A DNA stretch of 64,000 nucleotides, taken from Diphasiastrum complanatum. Lineage: Eukaryota > Streptophyta > Lycopodiopsida > Lycopodiales > Lycopodiaceae. Shown here piece after piece: positions 55,011 through 64,000 of this stretch; position 1 is the stretch's first letter, and each line of letters begins with the position of its first letter. The stretch lies in assembly GCA_029204225.1 (NCBI GenBank), contig CM055101.1, forward strand, positions 57,398,920-57,462,919. The letters run 5' to 3'. A program made the translations under genes and the position numbers. The notes beneath the pieces were generated by a model that ran no database searches, was not told the origin of the DNA, and worked only from the letters and a program-made list of their open reading frames with translations.

Positions 55011-58000
55011 GAATGAATGTACACAAACCTCACCATAGGCTATACCCATCTCCCAGAGATACTGATGATGATCTGTCTGTCCTACATCCCATGTAGGTTC
55101 AACTTTCCATGCTTGACGTTGCCAACTCTGATTTGACCAGTACATAAGCCTCCCACCAAGGAGCCTATCTCACCAGAACATCCATCATAGCGTCCAAGCC
55201 AAAGCAAATGCAAACTAGATCCACTATCATGATGAATAACTCACCCACGATCCATAGCATATCAGGTAGGATAGCTCCAGAACCCTGTACCCTCCTGTAC
55301 CATCTGATCACCAAGTATCCATTACCTGCTGATAGCTCCCCAAGAATCTATCTACCTATAGTGCAACTAGACTCTAACTGGATCTAACCAAGAGCTGCAT
55401 CCTACTTACCAAAAGATGATGGATAGACACAACATGTGACGCCAACCTGGAGATAACTGTGCATATAACCATGCAGCTCACCTGATCACTCGCCAAAGTA
55501 TCAGCTATCACTCCTTGAGCAACCATCTCCATCCCTATCAGCTCACAACCATGGGCATGTTGGATCCACATCACCCCGTAATGCACTCCATGCCCTCAGG
55601 ATATGTACCACCCCAGGTACACTCCATGCAACCTACCTCCAAGTAGGCATGACCCATCCCTGGGTCATGATGCACTAGCTGAAGAACATCGTCCATACAT
55701 CAGACAACATATCATACCTGAGCAACTGTAGCACCTCCCTGAGTGCCACCCCAATGGACTCGTCATCCACATACTATGCTCACCTGATGTCTCCGATTCT
55801 GGTCACCATCCTGCTAGACAAGCCGAACTCCAAAGCATCACCTGATCCACCTGGCTCCTAGCATCTGCTCGCTCTCCCTGGCTATGTGCCACCCGACACC
55901 ATGCCACCACAAGCATATCCCTGAGTCGCTGCTCAAGGGATCTCGAGACCATTGTCTCCCTGATTGTACTTAGGTATATGGCTCTGAGTGACTTCCTCTA
56001 GGCTTATCCTTGATCTCACCACCTGAGAATCTACACCATGGAAATTCCAACACTTGTGCCAAGCCTAGACTCCTGGAAATACAGCCAACTGCATGAAAGC
56101 TATAGATAGCTTATCCACTCCTGTGATGGTAGATGTCTCCCCATCGATGCCAATGTCCAAAATTGGCCCTATGCTGTAATGACATCCTGTACTCCCAAAT
56201 GAGCACACCATGAAGTCCTCACCATCAGCGTCCCCTATAGTAGATCGCTAGCAAAAGACCCATCATGGTGCTTGCCCTCCGATCACACCCCGTGCGATCT
56301 CCATCAGCTCTCCAACCTAGAGCTGGCTCTCAAAGCTTCACGCTTTGACCATTTGCATTTGCAATGTTTAGATTCCATCATGAATCCCACCTGTAAGTCC
56401 TGACCATTTGACTTACCGACTGCAAAACCGCAAAATCATCACACTCACCACTCGCCAAGAGCATCCAAAGTGTGATTATTGACCCGTTCTTCATCCTCTG
56501 CATTTCCCACATACAGCTCGTCCAATGCAAGTCCGCTATCTTGCCTAATGGCTTTCAACTGGCACCACCTCGCACTTCCATCACCTGTGACCCGCCAAAA
56601 TGTGTGTACCTCCAAGCTAGCCCATATTTCCCTCTGAACGAAAAATTTTCAAGCTACAGATGCGTGTGTCAATGCAGCTATCACCTGACTCGACAATGCC
56701 ACTATCAATCATACCTGTGAGAGCGTTCCCCCAAAATGCCACTTGACGTTGGTTGGTTTGAACCCCAAAAGTTGAACCTGATCACAAAAATTTTTCACCT
56801 GTAACCGGCATACCATGCCTACCTCTCACCTGTGATTGCTTGCCCTCTCAAAATTGTCGCCAATGATGAGTAGTCACGACGCCAAACTGCACTTTCGTCG
56901 CCAAAACTAGCTTTCTCCACACAATTCCACTACCATTCGCTCCCATACTGTATTTACTGCCTCCAAACACCCTGTTACCCTATCAGGAGTAAGTAATAAT
57001 GATTCCAAAGCAATAATGCCTCATTGTACCACCCTGTAGCAGGTTTCGCCAGCCAAAAATTGTCCCGAATTTGGCCATACGGTACCCAAATAGCAAATGT
57101 AGCCCATCACTAGGTCCCCCGCACTCCGCTCGATAGAATGGCAATAAAAACACCCCAAAACACATTTTTCCCTGCTTTGTGACGTTGCTCTGTCCGCTGG
57201 CTCTGAGCAGCCAGTTTCAGAGGTCATTTTGGCCCAAGGATGGCCAAAAAAGGTGCCTTCTAGCTAAAGATAGGTCCATTTCCAAAATGCCCTGCAAATT
57301 TGAACTGATTCTTCATAATGAAGATTTTTAATGAAGAATGGCATTTCATGCCCTTCAGGTCCAATTTGCACTTCAAGGTGAAAATTTTTAATGAAGAAGG
57401 GGTGCCCTTTGCACTTCTTTGCCCTTTAGGCCACTTCGGGTCCACTTCATTTTCCATCCAATGGTGCACTTTAATCCCACGACCCACATAAGTTCACAAA
57501 GTCTTCATCTTGGTCGTTCATTTCGATGGAACCCGAATCAACAATTGTTAGCAAATCTAGGCAATAATACGTCCTCCTTCACATGTCAAGCACCTCCGGC
57601 CGCTACAGGCCTGACTTGGATGGCCGTGCGACCTTCCTCGCGACCCTCCTTCTCTCTCCTCTTCTTCATATACTGAGCTATGGCTTCTCTTGGCTACCTC
57701 CAAGAATCTGGTCTTGCTACTTTCTCTCTCCATGGCGAACAGCGGCTGCCTGGTAGATGATTCGCGCCCCTGAAGCACCCACACACAGTATGTTACAGCC
57801 ACCAAAGAAGATCTGTGTAGGGAAAGATCCAAACATTACTTGTCTGAAACCCTTGGCTACCATGAAGTTGCTTGATCCCCATAGATTTATGCACTTCTTG
57901 CTTCCGAATTATTCCGCGGCTACCCACGGCCCTCTGGAAATTACTTCTTACTGGTAGGGCGCCCCTTTGCATGTTTACAGCACCATTAATGGTTTCCTAC

Positions 58001-58637
58001 AACCCAAGATCCATGCTTTTCTACCTGTAAACCCTTGCAGTCATTTCCATAGCTTCTGAGAAGAAGATTAATTGCTCTTCTAATGCTTCATGGATGTCCC
58101 TGGTACTTCACTAGTAGCTTGGCCCCTACAATAAGATGTTGGGTAGCAATTTATAGTGCCCAATTCTGTCAAGTACAGAGAAAGATCCGTGGCTTTCCGT
58201 TTTTCTTCAACTAGGCCACTTTTTGGCAATTCACAGAACTGCTCCTTTCTCCTAACACTGTAAATGGATTTCAAAATCCTCTCAGCCCTGAGATGCTACT
58301 ACCCTGCTCCACCTTTAGATCTACTTAACTCAATAATTGACGGGACTATTGAAGAAGTTCTGGCCAATTTTCCGTCACAGCCATTTTTTGAAGCAACACA
58401 CCATTTTTGAGCAAATTTTTAGAATTCTTCCAAGAATTCTCCTACGACGATCATTCTGATCTTCCCCGAAGCTCCAATCGAAGGAACTTTGCTGTCTCTA
58501 GCCAACCGGACTGCCTATACCCCGTATGGAGTCCTCTCTCATGAGACGCTTTGAGTGCTATTTTTCCTTGTGAAAGACATTATCCCATAGCTCCACCGGA
58601 TCATGCATACCTGCTACACCCTGATGCTCTGATACCA
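55011..58637 (-). mobile_element. Coding-poor Copia derivative, interior
   Basis: About 3.6 kb between the primer-binding site (rc at 58626-58637) and the inverted segment, without gag or pol motifs on either strand. This fits a large retrotransposon derivative that depends on proteins from elsewhere. Parts of 57.3-58.3 kb recur at 15.4-16.4 kb. The open frame at 57557-57832 (minus) has no recognised motif. Confidence 0.6.
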
Positions 58638-59108
58638 AGTTGAAATTCTGTTAGGATCTAGTGTAGTATCCAGATCACATCACACAATCACCATAGCCAC
58701 TCCTCACAAGCTCTCAAAGATGGCACAACAAAAGTTGTTAGATTACAAATAAACACTGTACATATAGAGTATTCACAAACTGCATGAAAAGGCAGGTGTT
58801 CTAAAAATTGGCCTACCACCTGTCAAACTAGGGTCGGGCCCAATATGGCCAAATTCGACCGGACAAACTTGGGCATGCCCCCAAGTATAGCAAGTACTGT
58901 AAATAACTCTGTACAGGCTAATTTCTTCGTATGTGTGGCTACTCGGCTAACCCAAGTAGCCGGCTATGGATCAGTGCCTGATCAATATATCCTAATGGGT
59001 CACGTCCCGATCACAACCATATATAGTATACCAAATAAACTGTACAGTAATTACATCATCACATTTAGAGCTTATACTAATGAATCATATCAAAACTGAT
59101 TTCTAACT
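58638..59108 (-). repeat. 5' LTR of the coding-poor Copia derivative
   Basis: 471 bp, minus-strand ends AGTTAGAAAT...GAATTTCAACT, next to primer-binding site GCTCTGATACCA (rc). It abuts ATGGC (59109-59113), whose complement GCCAT abuts the other LTR at 54052. Hence the target duplication is ATGGC and includes the start codon of gene A. The ends are not TG...CA. Confidence 0.82.
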
Positions 59109-60185
59109 ATGGCGCCATCAAGGAAGCCGTGCTTCTCAATCGACTCTGTGCTTCTATTCAATGAGACAGATGATAATGGATTATGGGTGCCAAGAAAATA
59201 TTCAAAAACCTCTTGGGTTTTGATACATCCATCATCAAGAGGAGCATTTCAAAAAAGCAAAAGGTCAAAACTATCATTTCGATCTTATTTGAAGGCCAGA
59301 ATTTTGGATTTCAGAACATCATCAATATCAAGGTAGAATTGCAAAAAGATCTAGCTGATAGTGGGATCTTTTTTTATGAATCAATGTACATTCCTGATAT
59401 AAAAGAAGATTTTAGACAAATAGTCCCAATTCCATTACCTAATTTTGAAAGTGATGAATGGATTGCACCAGATGCTGTAGTTTCAAAATCATTTTGTTGC
59501 AAAATATATAATGATGTAAGCAATTCATTAAAGATAAGCACAGGATCAAAAATAGACAGATTGAGTTGTTTATTTTCCTGAATATATTTGTGGATTTTTT
59601 TTCAAGTGTCAATGTACACAAAATCCCAACAATGTTTGTATGCGAAAATCTATCAAATAATTTATTATCTGAACTTATGGATGAAGGCTGGGACAAAAGA
59701 TCAGATGGAGAAAAAAAATGCAGAATTAAAATGTCTTCTATGTGCTTCCGTTATCAAATTGAAAAACAAATATTGAACTTATGCTTCCATTATCAAAGAT
59801 GGAAAAAAATAAAGGTAAATGGGTGCCACTCGATCAAGAGTTGGAAGCCTGGTGGACATTCAAAACGAAAAAAATATAAAAATATATGCAATGATGTCGT
59901 TTTGACATGTGTTGAGGCGGAAGAAGATTGGAGTCCAAATTATATCAGGCGGAAACTATTGCTCTACAAGATAATGTACTTTCAAACTTCAGATTCGTTT
60001 TCAACAGTAAACTCGTAAGTAAACTATAAACACTTGATTCTTTATGAATAGTTTCAATCAAAACAATCTGTGTATTTATTATAACTCAGTTTGTATTAGT
60101 TTTATGCAGGGTACGTGAAAGACATGAGCTCGAGATCAAATGCAAAGATAGTGGCGAAACGATCACATTTATGGAAGAACACTAA
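59109..60185 (+). pseudogene. Gene A, module copy 4
   Basis: ATG 59109 begins MAPSRKPCFSIDSVLLFNET. The frame is open to 59336, and a second frame to 59581 has ADSGIFFYESMYIPDIKEDF and FESDEWIAPDAVVSKS. An internal stretch present in copy 2 (NEWEPSG block) is deleted at ~59327. 59566-60018 holds ELMDEGWDKRSDGE, RYQIEKQILNLCFHYQRW and VEAEEDWSPNYIRRKLLLYK. A GT-AG intron (donor GTAAGT at 60016, acceptor TTTTATGCAG ending ~60109) leads to RVRERHELEIKCKDSGETIT and a stop near 60185. Unknown family. The LTR at 58638 separates it from its own promoter. Confidence 0.62.
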
Positions 60186-60239
60186 GATTCACTATCAGCA
60201 CACTATTATGGACACAACTTGATTGTAATAATCTATACT

Positions 60240-61440
60240 GATATCAATAAAAACTCCATAAATGGGTTGTTACCTGGAAAATGATTGTATCTTTTTTGTT
60301 TTGTATTTCTATTTACAAATGGATCTCTGTTCAGCAAATTTTTCTATATTTTCAGTATCACTATTAAGAACTGATAAGGGAACATTCTCTCTTCTATAAT
60401 CTCGCCTTCCTCTGTCTCGGGAAGGACTTCTATGCCTTTTAAGGCAAGAGGCCTCTCTGCTATAATATCGCCTTTCTCTGTATTGGGAAGGACTTCTATT
60501 CCTTTTTGATCATGTATAATAATATCTACATCTTGAGCAACCTGAGAGGTTGTTAAGGCAGGACCAGCTTGTTTTTGAGGGCCCTTGATTTCAGGTGCAA
60601 CGCTTACTCCGTTCTATACATAGGTTATGATCAATTCTTGCAAAATCTATATACATCGTCAGTAGTATATGGCTCAGGAGTGAATTGTCATCACAAAACA
60701 CGTGAATTAGCAAATTGCAAACAATGATAGTAAAGAAATACGAATCGGAATGAAAGGAATTACAAATTGAACAGAATATTACATTTTCAATATCTACATC
60801 CACTTTTAAATTATACCACTCAAAAAGAACTTTGTATTATACATGACGAATTATGCACAATTGAAAGCGTCCATTTGCTGTACACACTACATATATTGGA
60901 CACCAAAATTAGTAAAATTATGACAAAAAATTTATTTATGCTGTGATGATAGATTTAAACTAAAGAAAAAATACATGCAGATCAGAGATAAATAGAATAT
61001 ACCTTGAGAGCTTTATGGTTCTCTCTCCAATTGAGGTTGTCGTTGTCGTATTTCTCGAACGACATCATGAAGTGGAAAATCAAATTCTCTACATGTATTA
61101 CAACTGAGGTTACTGTTACACATAGAAAATTTGATACTCCCTCCTTATTTATCTTTTACAGAAAGAATGTTCAGGCTCCAATGCCAACTGCAACAATCAA
61201 AATACAAATATCGATAAATCCTTATAAAAACAATGCCGACTGCAACCAATCCAAATTAAAGCAACAAAAACAACTGAGCAATCCTTATTAATTCTCATAT
61301 GGAATCAAATAAAATTTTGCCACTGGATTGCATTCGATGAGATATACAGCCTTATCAAAATTTGCTTCTTTTGCCTTCATCGCTCCCATAGAAAATGGAC
61401 TAGCAACAAAACTACACCATGAGAATCGGAACTAATCATT
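60240..61440 (-). pseudogene. Gene B, module copy 4 (3' exons)
   Basis: Reading leftward, the copy begins inside the exon with KEANFDKAVYLIECNP (near 61350). It then has the intron and the NILSV exon (61000-61200) with small indels. The last exon (60300-60610) has PEIKGPQKQAGPALTTSQVA and the two IEVLP repeats (IEVLPNTEKGDII, IEVLPETEEGEII). The 5' exons, H3-like frame and promoter are missing, replaced at ~61440 by the end of gene D. Confidence 0.55.
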
Positions 61441-61563
61441 GAACATCTTTGAGATCTTCGGCTGAAATCACCAATTTGATGGTTACACCTTGAGCGCACA
61501 TTGTCTCTTCTCCCTAGTGTTGACGATGTACATAATGATGAGCTTTTACTCAGCGGAAACATT
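61441..61563 (+). pseudogene. Gene D, 3' remnant
   Basis: From ~61508 it matches the last codons of gene D (VDDVHNDEL...). This shows that the middle of the module (gene B 5' exons to gene D) was deleted here. Confidence 0.55.
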
Positions 61564-61855
61564 CTAGCTACAATAAGGGTCTGATTTATTTTTATTTGTA
61601 AAATCTGATTTTGCTTAGCTTCTATAAATCTGCCTATTGGCATTGCTACATGTGAAATCACATGGATCTTATGTGGCCATTGTGTCATGTTGCTTGAATC
61701 ATGAACTCGTAGGAAAAACCGTGACAAGTTTTTCTTAAACCGATTTCTTATACTCATTTTTTACACAAGCAAATAATACTTTATATGAGTAGAAGACTTT
61801 AAAAATTGAGAAGTTGTATAAAATGTAGGTTTTTTGCGGATAACTCAAAACAAAA
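61564..61855 (+). repeat. Repeat R280, copy 6
   Basis: CTAGCTACAATAAGG...GGATAACTCAAAA, with several one-base indels. Confidence 0.82.
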
Positions 61856-61949
61856 TAAGCTCACCAACCTGACAACATGCAATACCAGTGACATTATATA
61901 GTGCAATCTTCCCTACTATGTATTTGCTTATAGCCATTATGATCAGTTA

Positions 61950-62911
61950 TATTTTGTATAGTCCTTATCTTTATATTCAAGCATTCATTAACTATTGAGA
62001 TCTAGCTATAATAAATAGATTGCATATAGCAAACTAGGAGTAGTTTCGATTTAAATGTACATAAGTACAGGGGCAAATCCATGCCATACAAATACTTTTA
62101 CTTGTTGTATGAAGAACAGGTGATGTATAGTTTTCGTGTAAATCTTCAGGCATATCCATGACTTTCCAAGATCACACAAGCTATCCTCCTAGTTTATGAA
62201 ACTTAAAACCTAATCCTATCTTATTAACAAGTTAAACATACATGTGTACATATACAACTACTAAAGAGTTTAACCCTAACATTCACAATAAGATTAGCAC
62301 AATTCCAACATCATTCCAATCCCTATGAATGCAATAGATCTTGCACAAATCCATGTGCTTTTAGAGAACCTTAGGTTATCAACCCGTTATTATACTAAAT
62401 ATTATCCTAACATATGCCTAGGATTCATTTAAGGAATTAAGTCAAAAAGAGATCTTTTGATAGAGAGAGGAGAGGGAAGAGGGAGAAGAAGGAGAATGGT
62501 GGTAATGAAAGAATATGTCACCCTTATATAAGCAATACCCTTTTGGCTCTACGTAAGAGACAAGGCTAAGTGGAGGACATCCATTTGGTAGACTTGTGAA
62601 GAGAGCAACACTGCTTGTCCGTAGGATGACATTGGATCGATCTTGACCATCAAAATTACATCATGTGAAATCTGGGGGGGGTTTTTTCCAGAATACCAAT
62701 ATTAAGTAGAGACATACAAATAAATGAAAAAGTCACCCCAACACTGTATGTATTGAAAAAGGTTGCCAAATGTAGTTAGTAGATAGCAACCATGAGAGAG
62801 AGGAGAGAGAGAGAGGAGAGAGAGAGGAGAGAGGAGAGGAGAGAGAGAAGAGGAGAGAGGAGAGGAGAGGAGAGGAGAGAGAGAGGAGAGAGAGAGAGAA
62901 GAGAGAGAGGA

Positions 62912-62945
<34 letters not shown>

Positions 62946-63624
62946 GTTTGTTGGGTATTCATTATTAGCATCTCTCTACAACTATCTCTCAAGATGAATT
63001 GAAGAGACATCAGTCACTAATCATCTGAACGATTTCAAACAACTGCTCAACTAGCTAGCTATAGTGGGTTTGTCAATATCGGACAAAGACGCCAACCTAT
63101 CTCTTCTATCCAGTCGTCTTCCTTCTTATGACAATCTATTTATTGCTATTGAGCAATACACTTGAGCTGTCTCTATAGAAGCTTGATAGCAAGTTTATTG
63201 CAGAAATAAGTAAGAAGGAGAGCTTATCCAGCTCATTGATACAAAGACAGTCATCCACTATTCGACCAAGCAATAGTCCAAGAAGAATAATCCAAATGAC
63301 AAGAACACTAAAGTTGAGTATACTGATTCAAACTAGCAATAACAATAGCAACGAAAACCGAAGACCAAACTCTTTTGCAAATATTGCAAGAAGAGAGAGA
63401 GAGAAGGGTAAGCAATCATCATTGTGGATCTTAGTGTTAATGGATGTAGGGTTCATGCTTAGTGTTAATGGATCTTAGTGTTAATTGTGGATTATCTATG
63501 CATGCTAGATTTTGATTTATGCTATGACTCTCATGGGATCGAACCTCCGCCTGACAACTAACATCATCTCCTTGATGCTTGTGTGCTTGGATCTTGGGTT
63601 GAGGAAATAAAGCCACTACAATTT
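61950..63624 (+). mobile_element. LTR-like unit with Copia gag relic, copy 3 (5' LTR)
   Basis: Matches 46230-47720 throughout and ends immediately before a primer-binding site, which supports reading it as a ~1.6-kb LTR. It contains the degenerate GA tract 62794-62942 and a gag relic (62950-63420) with HLNDFKQLLN, DANLSLLSS-type, FANIARRERE and related text in mixed frames. A TATATAAG box lies near 62526. Confidence 0.6.
62794..62942. repeat. Degenerate (GA)n / GAGAGGA tract
   Basis: About 149 bp of GA interrupted by extra G, including a run of GGAGA pentamers at ~62865. Confidence 0.95.
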
Positions 63625-63642
63625 TGGTGCCGTTCCCGGGGA
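63625..63642 (+). other. Primer-binding site (tRNA-Asp type)
   Basis: TGGTGCCGTTCCCGGGGA closely matches the TGGCGCCGTTGCCGGGGA site of Athila/Tat-type Gypsy elements, two bases different. Confidence 0.75.
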
Positions 63643-64000
63643 GCTATGTCAATTTCTCATAATGCAACATGTTTGGATGGATGTTAGCTTGCATTAGGCA
63701 TCTTGTTTTGAAGATTAAAATTGCATTTTAGGGTTAGATTGAGTAATTTTGCTAGTGGATTGGCTTGTTTGAAATCTAATGTGATTGTTGAGTAGGGAAG
63801 CTATTTAGGTCATAATTCTTAAGATCCATTTGGATATGAGAAATCAGAAAAAACAACCAACATCAGTCATTTCTGTCAGATTTGAACAAAAAGCAGACAA
63901 AATTGTCATCAGAGCTGATAACTTTTTGTCCTCTTATTAGTAACCTTCACCGAGTTACGGGAAGCTTCAATTTCAGTCACAAAACCTTCAGATTGAAGGG
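63643..64000 (+). mobile_element. Start of a Gypsy element interior
   Basis: Untranslated leader-like sequence after the primer-binding site. No gag motif is reached before the window ends. Confidence 0.5.

Overview
The window is nuclear DNA of a land plant, read here as transposon-dominated intergenic sequence. The evidence is plant-type Ty3/Gypsy chromoviruses, Ty1/Copia elements primed by initiator tRNA-Met, CACTA (TNP2) transposase remnants, GT-AG introns, and one clearly functional-looking plant class I small heat-shock protein (sHSP) gene. That sHSP gene carries an intron, whereas angiosperm class I genes are usually intronless. This weakly suggests a seed-free plant (lycophyte, fern or bryophyte), but I cannot place it further. 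No tRNA, rRNA, CRISPR or bacterial feature was seen.

Layout. 1-5.8 kb: one arm of a large inverted repeat with AG microsatellites, a truncated CACTA accessory gene cut by a Copia LTR, a 26-bp minisatellite and an exact 917-bp tandem duplication. 5.8-14.0 kb: an old Gypsy element (protease and gag on the right, reverse transcriptase on the left) split by a younger 5.8-kb chromovirus. The chromovirus has a perfect AGAAT target-site duplication, yet its terminal LTRs lie in inverted orientation. 14-16.5 kb: non-coding repeat related to the interior of the 55-58.6 kb Copia derivative. 16.6-19.3 kb: Gypsy fragments around a repeat module that carries a histone H3-like pseudogene. 19.3-28.9 kb: a decayed, composite CACTA element with two TnpA-like genes and a TNP2 transposase, all on the minus strand, interrupted by the second arm of the inverted repeat. 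29.7-31.8 kb: the sHSP gene with heat-shock element, TATA box, a 47-codon upstream ORF, two exons and 3' flank. 32-36 kb: Copia remnants, one internally deleted with unusual LTR ends. 36.6-46 kb: two neighbouring copies of an unidentified module. It contains gene A (+), gene B (-), an H3-like fragment (-), a G-box-rich divergent promoter and gene D (+). 46-48.5 kb and 62-63.6 kb: copies of an LTR-like unit with an embedded Copia gag relic. 48.5-51 kb: a segmental duplicate of the TNP2-sHSP region in which the sHSP copy is broken. 51-59 kb: Copia LTRs, a 1.3-kb inversion, and a coding-poor Copia derivative inserted at the start codon of a gene A copy. 59.1-61.6 kb: another partial module copy. 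63.6-64 kb: primer-binding site and leader of a Gypsy element continuing beyond the window.

Apart from the first sHSP gene, almost every coding stretch is degraded by stops, frameshifts or truncation. The least explained item is the repeated A-B-H3-D module. Its H3-like open frame has recognisable histone-fold motifs, some closer to centromeric H3 (CENH3) than to canonical H3, and a conserved C-terminal extension. In two of three copies only the second half of the histone fold remains, placed next to the module's own promoter. All calls were made by eye. Family names rest on motif recognition, not on database searches.
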